Below, one piece after another: positions 44,403 through 52,901 of a DNA stretch of 64,000 bases. Source of the stretch: SIG205 sp045545595 (GTDB lineage: Bacteria > Bacillota_I > Bacilli_A > RF39 > UBA660). Each line of letters begins with the position of its first letter. Within the stretch, counting starts at the first letter, position 1. The notes under the pieces are model-generated. The model worked only from the letters and a program-made list of their open reading frames with translations. It was not told where the DNA came from and ran no database searches. The translations under genes and the position numbers were made by a program. Where the stretch lies: NCBI GenBank assembly GCA_045545595.1, contig JAZQBG010000003.1, positions 1-64,000 on the forward strand. The letters are read 5' to 3'.

Positions 44403-45464
44403 GTTGAAGATAAAATTAATGCATTAGTGGAACTAAATCCAAAGAATCCGTCTTTACCTGAATCATTCATATATATAGATTTAGAAAGTGTATCTAACGG
44501 AATTTTATTGCAGGAAAAAATTATAAATAAAAACGATGCACCTAGCAGAGCACAAAGACAAGTTAAATTAAATGACATTCTTTATCAAACAGTAAGACCA
44601 TATCAAAAAAATAATTTATTTATTGATGAACTAAGTAATTTGCCTTATATTGCTTCAACTGGATATGCTATAATGAGAGAAAAAAAGATATACCAAAAAT
44701 TTTTATTCAATAAACTTCATACAGATATTTTTGTAAATGAAGTATTAGATAATTGTACAGGAACAAGTTACCCAGCAATTAACTCTAATGATTTAGGAAA
44801 CATAAAAATTTACTATCCAAATAATGTTAAAGAACAAGAAAAAATAGGAAATTTTCTTTCATTATTAGATAAAAAAATAGAACTTCAAACTAAGAAAATT
44901 GAAGACCTTAAGTTATTTAAAAAAGGACTTATTTATAATTTATTTAGTGATTTAGGGGAATATAATAAAATAAAATTAGGAAATTTATGTAATATTACTA
45001 CAGGAAAGTTAGATGCTAATGCAATGTGTGAAAATGGAATGTATAGATTTTATACTTGTGCTAAAAATTATTACTATATAGATACATATTCATTTGATAC
45101 AGAAGCATTACTAATTTCGGGAAACGGCGCTTATGTCGGATATATACATTATTATAAAGGAAAATTTAATGCCTATCAAAGAACTTATGTCTTAGATAAT
45201 TTTAATGAAAATGTTTTCTACATAAAAACTTACTTAGAAAATTTTCTACCAAAAAGAATTAACTCAGAAAAAAAGGAAGGAAATACACCTTATATAGTTT
45301 TATCAACCTTAACTGATATGGATATCAAAATCCCTTCTAAAATTAAACAAGAACAAATAATAAATATAACCAATGAATTAAGTAATAAAATACACTATGA
45401 AGAACTTCTTTTATTAAAATTACAACAATTAAAAAAAGGACTTATGCAAAATATGTTTGTATAA
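44358..45464 (+). CDS. hsdS: type I restriction specificity subunit HsdS, copy B (probably silent now)
   Basis: About 368 residues, full length, two recognition domains that differ from copy A and the same conserved segments (KKIELQTKKIEDLKLFKKGL, LKKGLMQNMFV). It lies on the plus strand, head to head with copy A across the recombinase and converging on hsdM. I see no strong promoter facing it, so it may be an alternative allele expressed after inversion. Its 3' end forms part of a bidirectional terminator. Confidence 0.9.
   Translation: MNVPKLRFKEFNDEWVEDKINALVELNPKNPSLPESFIYIDLESVSNGILLQEKIINKNDAPSRAQRQVKLNDILYQTVRPYQKNNLFIDELSNLPYIASTGYAIMREKKIYQKFLFNKLHTDIFVNEVLDNCTGTSYPAINSNDLGNIKIYYPNNVKEQEKIGNFLSLLDKKIELQTKKIEDLKLFKKGLIYNLFSDLGEYNKIKLGNLCNITTGKLDANAMCENGMYRFYTCAKNYYYIDTYSFDTEALLISGNGAYVGYIHYYKGKFNAYQRTYVLDNFNENVFYIKTYLENFLPKRINSEKKEGNTPYIVLSTLTDMDIKIPSKIKQEQIINITNELSNKIHYEELLLLKLQQLKKGLMQNMFV
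44868..44919. repeat. inverted repeat IR2, copy B
   Basis: Exact 52-base inverted partner of 42582-42633. Confidence 0.88.
45425..45458. repeat. inverted repeat IR3, copy B
   Basis: Exact 34-base inverted partner of 42028-42061. Confidence 0.85.
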
Positions 45465-45475
45465 GTCCTTTTTTA
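45431..45475. terminator. bidirectional terminator between hsdS B and hsdM
   Basis: AGGACTTAT (45437-45445) pairs with ATAAGTCCT (45461-45469), with A- and T-runs on the two sides, so it can stop both hsdS B and the hsdR-hsdM transcript. It overlaps the last codons of hsdS B, and implies that hsdS is not read from the hsdRM promoter. Confidence 0.75.
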
Positions 45476-47038
45476 TTATAATTCTTCTAATCCAAGTTCT
45501 TTTAAATAAACATTAAGTTCTTTATCAACTTCTTCTATTTGTTTATCTATTTCTTTTAATTCTTGTTGAACTTGTTTAATATCAATTTCTTCTTCTTCCT
45601 CAAATGTATCAACATATCTAGGAATATTTAAATTATATTCATTATCTTCTACTTCTTGTAATGAAGCCACATGAGAATATTTTTCTATTTCTTCTCTGTT
45701 TTTATAAGTTTCAATAATTTTATCAACATCTTCATCTCTTAACCGATTTTGATTCTTACCTGCTTCAAATTCTTTAGATGCATCAATAAATAAGATATTA
45801 TCTTCATTTTCTCTACACTTTTTAAATACTAATATACAAGTTGGAATACTTGTTCCATAAAATATATTTGCTGGTAATCCAATAACTGCATCTAGATAAT
45901 TTTTTTCTTTAATTAAATATTCTCTAATAGTTCCTTCACTAGCACCTCTAAATAATACACCATGAGGTAAAACTACAGCCATAGTACCATTATCAGATAA
46001 TTGGAATATCATGTGTTGAATGAAAGCAAAATCTGCTTTTGATTTAGGAGCTAACTTACCGTAAGCACTAAATCTTTCATCTTCTATAAATTTGTTATCA
46101 GCACTCCATTGAGCTGAATATGGAGGATTAGCAACTATTGCATCAAACTTCATATCCTTATGTTTTGGATTCTCTAATGTATCAGCATTTTTAATATCAA
46201 AATGTTTAAATGAAACACCATGAAGTAACATATTCATTCTTGCTAAGTTGTAAGTTGTTGAATTAAATTCTTGACCATAGTAAGAACTAACTTTTGTTTC
46301 TTTACCTACTCTTAGAAGTAATGAACCAGAACCACAAGTAGGATCATAAACATTTTGCAATTTACTTTTATTAATAGTAACTAATTTAGCTAATATTCTT
46401 GAAACTTGTTGAGGTGTATAAAACTCACCTGCTTTTTTTCCAGCTGATGCAGCAAAATTTGAAATCAAATATTCATAAGCATCACCAAGAACATCTATTT
46501 CTGCATCTTCATGATGAAAATCTATATCATTAATTTTCAACATAATTGTTGATATTAATTTTGTTCTTTCTGCTTCACCTCTACCAAGTTTAGAGTTATT
46601 TAAATCCATATCTTCAAATAAGTTTTCAAAATCATCTTCAGCTTCATTTCCTAAAGTAGAATCAGATATAGAATTAATAGCTTTAGATAACATTGAAATA
46701 TCAAATTTACCTGTTTGAATTTTAAATATTAATTCACTCCATAAATTTTCAGCTTCAATAAAATATCCCATATTAGAATCTTCTATTAAATATCTTTTTA
46801 ATTCATATCTATATTCATCTTTTTTCCAAGCTTCAACATAAGTAATACCATCATCTTTTAATAATGTTCTTTCAACATAATTAACAAGATTTTCAGATAA
46901 ATATCTATAGAAGATTAAACCTAAAATATAGTTTTTAAAATCATTTGCATCCATATTACCTCTTAGGGTATTAGCAATACTCCATAATTGCTTTTGTAAT
47001 TCTGCTTGTTGAGTTTGTTGTTTTTCTTCTCTTGACAT
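45476..47038 (-). CDS. hsdM: type I restriction-modification methyltransferase HsdM
   Basis: About 520 residues, full length. N-terminal HsdM domain (QLWSIANTLRGNMDANDFKN, YILGLIFYRYLSENL), SAM motif NVYDPTCGSGSLLLRVG and catalytic FDAIVANPPYSAQW. It methylates adenine in the site set by HsdS. It follows hsdR by 10 bases in an operon; AGGAGG precedes the ATG. Confidence 0.95.
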   Translation of the reverse strand: MSREEKQQTQQAELQKQLWSIANTLRGNMDANDFKNYILGLIFYRYLSENLVNYVERTLLKDDGITYVEAWKKDEYRYELKRYLIEDSNMGYFIEAENLWSELIFKIQTGKFDISMLSKAINSISDSTLGNEAEDDFENLFEDMDLNNSKLGRGEAERTKLISTIMLKINDIDFHHEDAEIDVLGDAYEYLISNFAASAGKKAGEFYTPQQVSRILAKLVTINKSKLQNVYDPTCGSGSLLLRVGKETKVSSYYGQEFNSTTYNLARMNMLLHGVSFKHFDIKNADTLENPKHKDMKFDAIVANPPYSAQWSADNKFIEDERFSAYGKLAPKSKADFAFIQHMIFQLSDNGTMAVVLPHGVLFRGASEGTIREYLIKEKNYLDAVIGLPANIFYGTSIPTCILVFKKCRENEDNILFIDASKEFEAGKNQNRLRDEDVDKIIETYKNREEIEKYSHVASLQEVEDNEYNLNIPRYVDTFEEEEEIDIKQVQQELKEIDKQIEEVDKELNVYLKELGLEEL

Positions 47039-47048
47039 AACTTACCTC

Positions 47049-49808
47049 CTATAAATACTTTCTTAAAAGGTTCTTAATAAACACTTTTACATTTTCAATT
47101 AATGAAATCTTCTTTAAGAATGGTGCATTAATTGATCTTCCAATTAATTCATTTGGGAATATTCCACTATATTCAAATTCATCAATTACTGCTTGTAATA
47201 CTTCTAAATTAATTTCATTATCCTTAGCAAAGTTTTCTATTTCTTGTTGTCTTTCTTTATTCATGTGATTGTTTAAAGCATCATCTATTGAATCTTCAGG
47301 TTTTAATACTGGTAATACATTTGCTAAGAATCTCTTAATTAAATCTAATTTTAAGAACAACTCATCATCTGTAACATTAGTTAACTTAGATTCAATATCC
47401 TTAATATCTTTTTGTTTTTGTTCTTCATTAGTTAAATCAACATTTCTAATTAAATTTAATATGTAAGAAACATTAATTTTATCAGTTTGGATTAATTCTA
47501 ATGAGAAACTAATATCGCTTAATATTGAACTTTTTTCTTTAGCTGTAACTAACTTTCTATATATTTCATAATATTTACTTTTATAATCTTCAAACATTTG
47601 TGAATCGATTGAAATTAATTCATCATTCATATCAAATTCATTAAACGTTTTTAAACTTACTAATATTTTAGCAACTTCTCTAAATGCTAAAATAAATTTC
47701 TTTAAATTTTCTTCATTTCCTTCTTGTTCTAAATCTTCTATGCTTTCAATATTTGGAGCAAGAAATAATAAATTATCAACAGCTTTAATATATTTTTCTA
47801 AATAGACTTCATAAGGAGCCATTATAACTGTATCAACTTTATCTGTTTGCGAGAATAATTTAACAGCTTCATCAACAGTATGTTTTGAAGTCCTGTAACA
47901 AACTATATTACCATGAGGTTTAGTATCTGTTTCTACTCTGTTTGTTCTTGAAAATGCTTGAATTAAATCGTGATGTTTTAAATTTTTATCCACATATAAA
48001 GTATTTAATCTTTTAGCATCAAATCCTGTCAATAACATATTAACAACTATAACTATATCAATATCTGTATTTTTAATTCTTTTACATATATCTCTAAAAT
48101 AACCATCAAAGTTATGTGTTGAAAAATTAGTATTGAACATTTTATTATAGTCTTCCATATATCTATCTAAAGTATCTCTTGAATGTTCATCTTTATGATC
48201 TAAATCTTCATTAGCACCATAAGTAAATATAGCACCAATCTTTAAATCATGTTTTATTTGTTTAAATGTTTCATAATACTTAATTAACATTGGTATAGAG
48301 GAAACAGCAAATATTGCATTATATTTTCTATCTCTAGTTTTTGTATTATGATGGTCAATTATATGTTGAGCAATCATTGCTATTCTATCATCAGCCATAA
48401 ATACTTCATCAGTATCTATTCCCTCAACCATTTCCTTATCATTCTCATCAGCATTAAAACTTAATATCTTAATATAATCTACTGAAAATCCTAATACATT
48501 TCCGTCTTTAATTGCATCTTTAATTAAATATGTGTGTAAGCACTTATCAAAAATATCAGCTGTGCTTCTTCCATCTTGACTCTTATTTTCTTCAAATCTT
48601 GGTGTTCCTGTAAATCCAAAATATTGAGCATTTGTGAATGTTGTTTCAATTTGTTTGTGCATATCACCAAATTGGCTTCTATGACATTCATCTATTATAA
48701 ATACAGTTTTCTTATCTTTATATTTTTCCATTACACCTGCATATCTAGGATTAGAACATGCATTAGCCATTTTTTGTATTGTAGTGATTATTAAAGGTTT
48801 TGAACTATCTTTAATTTGTTGAACTAACTTAAATGTTTCATTAGTCATATCAACACAACCTGGATCAAATTTATTAAATTCATCTAAGGTTTGCTTATCT
48901 AAGTCTTTTCTATCTACTAAGAAGAACACTTGATTTATACTAGGTTCTAAAGACAATATTTGACTAGTTTTAAATGAAGTAATAGTTTTACCTGAACCAG
49001 TTGTATGCCATACATAACCATTGTTATTTGTATTAATAGCTCTATCAACTATATTTTCAACAGCATAAACTTGATAAGGTCTCATAACCATTAACATTTT
49101 TTCTGTTTCATTTATTATCATATATCTTGCTATCATTTTAGCAGCATGACATCTATCTAAAAAGAATGTGCAAAATTGTTCTAAATTAGTAATTCTATCA
49201 TTATTTATATCAGTCCAGTAAAAAGTAAAGCCATAATTTAATTCATGATCGCCATTTGCAAAGTATTTAGTATCAACGCCATTGCTAATTACAAATAATT
49301 GAATAAACCTATATAATCCATTGTAGGAATGATTTTTATATCTTTTGATTTGATCAAAAGCTTCTTTCATATCAATTCCTCTTCTCTTTAATTCAATTTG
49401 AACTAAAGGAAGACCGTTTATTAAAATTGTTACATCGTATCTATTTGTATATTTCCCTTCAACAGTTGTTTGATGAGTTACTTGAAATAAATTCTTACAC
49501 CATTCCTTAGTATTAAATAATTCAATATAAGCAACTGTTCCGTCATCACGAACTATATCTTGTTTTTGCCTTAATTCTTTTGCAGATTGAAAAATACTTT
49601 TACCTGATATTTTAATCATTAATTTCTCAAATTCTTTATCAGATAAATCTTTTCCTTTTAATTCTACTTTATTATGTATATTAATTTGTTTTCTAAAATT
49701 TGCTTCTAATTCTTCTACATCATTAATCTCAACATAATTATAACCTTGTCTTCTTAACTGTTCTATCATTCTATCCTCTAATTTAGCTTCGCTCTCATAA
49801 TTAGCCAC
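47049..49808 (-). CDS. hsdR: type I restriction endonuclease subunit HsdR
   Basis: About 919 residues. N-terminal PD-(D/E)xK nuclease (YDVTILINGLPLVQIELKRR), SF2 motor motifs (YVWHTTGSGKTITSFKTSQI; VFIIDECHRSQFG; FGFTGTPRFEE) and a helical C-terminus. It translocates and cuts unmethylated DNA. GTG at 49806-49808 after GAGGTGAG is preferred to the GTG three codons earlier, which lies in that site. It heads the hsdRM operon under the promoter at 49860-49868. Confidence 0.95.
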   Translation of the reverse strand: MANYESEAKLEDRMIEQLRRQGYNYVEINDVEELEANFRKQINIHNKVELKGKDLSDKEFEKLMIKISGKSIFQSAKELRQKQDIVRDDGTVAYIELFNTKEWCKNLFQVTHQTTVEGKYTNRYDVTILINGLPLVQIELKRRGIDMKEAFDQIKRYKNHSYNGLYRFIQLFVISNGVDTKYFANGDHELNYGFTFYWTDINNDRITNLEQFCTFFLDRCHAAKMIARYMIINETEKMLMVMRPYQVYAVENIVDRAINTNNNGYVWHTTGSGKTITSFKTSQILSLEPSINQVFFLVDRKDLDKQTLDEFNKFDPGCVDMTNETFKLVQQIKDSSKPLIITTIQKMANACSNPRYAGVMEKYKDKKTVFIIDECHRSQFGDMHKQIETTFTNAQYFGFTGTPRFEENKSQDGRSTADIFDKCLHTYLIKDAIKDGNVLGFSVDYIKILSFNADENDKEMVEGIDTDEVFMADDRIAMIAQHIIDHHNTKTRDRKYNAIFAVSSIPMLIKYYETFKQIKHDLKIGAIFTYGANEDLDHKDEHSRDTLDRYMEDYNKMFNTNFSTHNFDGYFRDICKRIKNTDIDIVIVVNMLLTGFDAKRLNTLYVDKNLKHHDLIQAFSRTNRVETDTKPHGNIVCYRTSKHTVDEAVKLFSQTDKVDTVIMAPYEVYLEKYIKAVDNLLFLAPNIESIEDLEQEGNEENLKKFILAFREVAKILVSLKTFNEFDMNDELISIDSQMFEDYKSKYYEIYRKLVTAKEKSSILSDISFSLELIQTDKINVSYILNLIRNVDLTNEEQKQKDIKDIESKLTNVTDDELFLKLDLIKRFLANVLPVLKPEDSIDDALNNHMNKERQQEIENFAKDNEINLEVLQAVIDEFEYSGIFPNELIGRSINAPFLKKISLIENVKVFIKNLLRKYL

Positions 49809-49859
49809 TTTTCTCACCTCACATAAGTTAACTATCCAATTAAAGATATACTACTTCAT

Positions 49860-49868
49860 ATTATACCA
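49860..49868 (-). promoter_or_regulatory. promoter of hsdR-hsdM
   Basis: TGGTATAAT on the minus strand, with TTGTCA about 19 bases upstream, roughly 50 bases before hsdR. Confidence 0.6.
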
Positions 49869-49902
49869 TATTTTAGCCAAAAACTGACAAAAAACGACAA
49901 AT

Positions 49903-49928
49903 AAAAAGAATAAAGCATAGCTCTATTC
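49903..49928 (-). terminator. rho-independent terminator
   Basis: Minus-strand GAATAGAGC / GCTTTATTC with one wobble, then TTTTT. It ends the transcript of 50195-50422 and the broken gene. Confidence 0.5.
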
Positions 49929-50173
49929 CTTTATTATTTTATTATCAAATTTAATTTTTTTAATTTTCAATTCTTCTTTTACAAGATGAGTTGGTATTAA
50001 TATATATTTTTTACTATCTGGTAAATAATAATTTTTTTCTTTTGCTATTTCTAATAAATGTTTCATCACTCTTTCGCCATATCTCCTACCCACCCCAATA
50101 ATTTTGTAAGTTCTCTTTGATTAATATACAGTTTTACTATATTAACCCCAATCTTATTTTCATTACAAATCAT
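49923..50173 (-). pseudogene. frameshifted small DNA-binding-like gene
   Basis: An ATG at 50171-50173 opens KLYINQRELTKLLG, then stops in KE after a G-rich run near 50085-50095 (GGGGTGGG). The next frame continues GVGRRYGERVMKHLLEIAKE and KKYILIPTHLVKEEL to 49923. Joined, the pieces resemble an excisionase or small helix-turn-helix protein; the length of 251 bases is one short of a whole number of codons. Broken by a one-base shift at the G-run, or a sequencing error. Confidence 0.5.
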
Positions 50174-50194
50174 TTTATATTTTATTTGTCAAAA

Positions 50195-50422
50195 TTATAG
50201 TAAAATAAGTCTGTCAATATTTTCTATAATACTTTCATTATATATCGTATAGTAATTCAATGCTTCATCTAAATTTGAATATGTGCTTTTTCTATTTGAA
50301 TAAAGTATAGGATACACTAAAACACCACTATCCGCTTTTTGAATAATATATTCTAAACTAAATAACTTAAATTTAACCTCATTATTCTTCTCGTATCTTT
50401 CTTTCAATTCACTAAGAACCAT
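50195..50422 (-). CDS. small hypothetical protein
   Basis: About 75 residues, not recognised. VKFKLFSLEYIIQKADSGVL, then VYPILYSNRKSTYSNLDEAL. The ATG at 50420-50422 follows GGTGGTAG; TGGTATAAT at 50445-50453 is its promoter, next to the upstream terminator. It precedes the broken gene. Confidence 0.5.
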   Translation of the reverse strand: MVLSELKERYEKNNEVKFKLFSLEYIIQKADSGVLVYPILYSNRKSTYSNLDEALNYYTIYNESIIENIDRLILL

Positions 50423-50454
50423 ACTACCACCACAATTCAACTATATTATACCAC

Positions 50455-50485
50455 AAAAAATTCTGTTTTCGTCAAAAACAGAATT
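50455..50485 (-). terminator. terminator of the 50499 kinase
   Basis: Perfect 11-base stem AATTCTGTTTT / AAAACAGAATT, followed by a T-run on the minus strand. Confidence 0.75.
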
Positions 50486-50498
50486 AATTTAACTTGGG

Positions 50499-52307
50499 CT
50501 AATATTTTTTTAATATTTCTTCTAAAAAATTGCTTTTATCTATAAAATCATCAAACCCTTCATCAACAAAATGATGCCCAATAAATACTTTATCTTTTTC
50601 TAACATAATCATCTTTTTGCTGGTATCATTTTCATCTTTTAATGATTTAATTATTTTCAATCCATTCATTGTTTTCATTTCATCATCTATAAGAATTAAA
50701 TCGTATTTTTCTCCATTTTTAATCCTTGTAAGACAATCATTTCCGTGAAAAGATAAGTTAACATCATATCCTTCGTTTTCTAACAATTGTTTCATTTTTT
50801 TAGACTCTTTATCGTCATCATTTACAATTAATATTGTTTTTTTAAATTGTCTAGACTTTATGTAATTTTCTATTGTTGAAATATTTTCTATATTTAATTT
50901 TTGGTTTATTTTTTGATCTAAAGTTATTATAACTTCTGTTCCTTTATTTAATTCGCTTTGTATATACATAGTTCCATTAAGCATCTTTAATATCTTAGAA
51001 GCAACTAATAAATCAACATCTAAAGAGTTCAATTTTTCATATTCTTTTTCTGACAAATTCTTATCATTAGATAAGATTTTATTTACAGTAGATAATTCAA
51101 TACCACATCCAGAATCCTTTATTGAAATAACTAATCGACATACGTCATATTTAGTAATTGAACTTAGTTCTACATGGATATAACCAGAGTTTGTATTTTC
51201 AATTGAATTCATTATCACCGACATCAAAACTTGCTTTAATTTTATAGAATCGCCATATATTTCGTCGGGTACATTTGAAGAATAATCAAATTTCAAATCT
51301 ATATTTTTTTTATTAACAGCTTTAATTCTTTTTTCTATTTCTTTTAATAATGAACATATATCATAAGTATTTTCAAACACTTTTATATTTTTGTTATCAT
51401 AATTTGTTATTCCTAAAACTTCATTAATAAGATAATTCATTTTTCTATTATTTATAGATATATTATTTATTAAACTATCATTTTGTTCTTTTGTTAACTT
51501 AGAGTTTTTATATATATCTATTTCTTTGTTAATGCAATGAATGGGTTGTTTCATCTCTTGAGACATTTTAAATAAAAATAATGATTTTTCTTCACTTGTT
51601 CTTTCTATTATTTTTCTATTCTTTATTAATTCATCTACCATTTTAATATCTGGATTTTCTATTGTGTGATACATAAGAGAAGTAATTAAAGCAAAGCAAG
51701 TATTTGCTAACAATAAAGCAGGGTTTATTCTTTGTACTACACCAACTACTGCCATCAATATAATTAAAAAGATAATTGGAAAATATCCTTTGTTTTTGAT
51801 TCTTCTTATGTTTTTTATTATATAGAAGGACATTATAAATGTAAATATACCAGATAATGCAAACACAACATCTACACTAGGTCCATACGAATATTTCATT
51901 CCTTTTTCATTAAAGAAATATATAGGTAATAAAATTACTACAAGCATAATTAATCCAATAATTCCCCAAAATATTCTATATACTTTTTTATATGATTGTT
52001 TATAATTTATTGTTGCTCTTTCATCATCATTTCTAGTAATGATAAATACATATTCCATAAAGTGACTTAACCATAATACACATAAAATTAAATATAATTT
52101 TAATAAAAAAACAAATAGTGGAATATCCATATTAATTGGTATTATAGTAATATATAATTCAGAAATCAATGAAATAATTGATATAATTAACAATCTTGTA
52201 AATATTCGTGTTTCACTTGTATTTACTCTTTCCTTTGTAAAATAAACAATTACCAGCATAAAAATATAACATAATGATGCTGCTGACAAAAATATTGTAC
52301 TACTCAT
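50499..52307 (-). CDS. membrane hybrid sensor kinase paralogue without the phospho-accepting His
   Basis: About 602 residues. Seven or so membrane helices (to about 215), a kinase-dimerisation helix reading FKMSQEMKQPIHCINKE where SHE is expected, so His is replaced by Gln; a weak HATPase (VLMSVIMNSIENT, DSGCGI) and a C-terminal receiver with Asp in YDLILIDDEMKTMNG. It is a paralogue of 52902-54722. Likely a pseudokinase that may dimerise with or regulate the intact copy; ligand unknown. Confidence 0.75.
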   Translation of the reverse strand: MSSTIFLSAASLCYIFMLVIVYFTKERVNTSETRIFTRLLIISIISLISELYITIIPINMDIPLFVFLLKLYLILCVLWLSHFMEYVFIITRNDDERATINYKQSYKKVYRIFWGIIGLIMLVVILLPIYFFNEKGMKYSYGPSVDVVFALSGIFTFIMSFYIIKNIRRIKNKGYFPIIFLIILMAVVGVVQRINPALLLANTCFALITSLMYHTIENPDIKMVDELIKNRKIIERTSEEKSLFLFKMSQEMKQPIHCINKEIDIYKNSKLTKEQNDSLINNISINNRKMNYLINEVLGITNYDNKNIKVFENTYDICSLLKEIEKRIKAVNKKNIDLKFDYSSNVPDEIYGDSIKLKQVLMSVIMNSIENTNSGYIHVELSSITKYDVCRLVISIKDSGCGIELSTVNKILSNDKNLSEKEYEKLNSLDVDLLVASKILKMLNGTMYIQSELNKGTEVIITLDQKINQKLNIENISTIENYIKSRQFKKTILIVNDDDKESKKMKQLLENEGYDVNLSFHGNDCLTRIKNGEKYDLILIDDEMKTMNGLKIIKSLKDENDTSKKMIMLEKDKVFIGHHFVDEGFDDFIDKSNFLEEILKKY

Positions 52308-52343
52308 AATTTACTCCTCCTCTATTATGTTATATTATACCAC

Positions 52344-52372
52344 AAAAAAACAAATTTCTTTTAAAAATTTGC
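52344..52372 (-). terminator. terminator of the DUF2185 gene
   Basis: Minus-strand CAAATTT / AAATTTG stem, then TTTTTTT, directly before the TGGTATAAT of the downstream kinase (52334-52342). Confidence 0.6.
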
Positions 52373-52780
52373 TTATTTTGTTACATATATTTCTTCGGTT
52401 TCATCATCTTCTTCAAATTTACCATCATCAACTCTTATATAAGAACTGCCAACTTTTGATTCAAGATAAGGTATAATATCCGGATCTATTTCACTAACTG
52501 TTAAAACATGAACAATATGATGTGTATCGGGATTATTCATATATTCATCATCTTCGTTACCAGCTAAAAATCTCCATCCACTATCTGGTATTTGTTTCAT
52601 CGGTTCTTCTCTATACATATGTCCTACTTTATATCCTTCTTTTCGTACTTTATCAGATACAAAACAAAGTTTATCATAGATATTTTTTGATTTAAATGCT
52701 TTCTTATTCTGTTTATAATAAATTTTTGATATAAAATAATTCATAAATTCGTACAACATATCATCTTTTTTATTACTCAT
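52373..52780 (-). CDS. DUF2185 (Imm33-like) protein
   Basis: About 135 residues. The signature SGWRFLAGNEDDEYMNNPDT, then HHIVHVLTVSEIDPDIIPYL and SYIRVDDGKFEE, is the DUF2185/immunity-33 domain. Such proteins are frequent in polymorphic toxin immunity arrays, but here it stands alone between two sensor kinases. It has its own extended -10 (52856-52864). Function unknown. Confidence 0.8.
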   Translation of the reverse strand: MSNKKDDMLYEFMNYFISKIYYKQNKKAFKSKNIYDKLCFVSDKVRKEGYKVGHMYREEPMKQIPDSGWRFLAGNEDDEYMNNPDTHHIVHVLTVSEIDPDIIPYLESKVGSSYIRVDDGKFEEDDETEEIYVTK

Positions 52781-52855
52781 TCTATGTCATTCCCTTCTAA
52801 GATTATTAAATGTAAATTACAAAAGTATTATGTTGTTTGTATTAAACGTGAATTA

Positions 52856-52864
52856 ATTATATCA
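52856..52864 (-). promoter_or_regulatory. extended -10 promoter for the DUF2185 gene
   Basis: TGATATAAT on the minus strand, just after the terminator at 52863-52892 and about 75 bases before the start at 52780. Confidence 0.45.
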
Positions 52865-52892
52865 AAAAAACGAACCTTTTTATATAGATTCG
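52863..52892 (-). terminator. terminator of the 52902 kinase
   Basis: Minus-strand ACGAATC / GGTTCGT stem with one wobble, then TTTTTTT. Confidence 0.6.
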
Positions 52893-52901
52893 TCTAAATT
52901 T

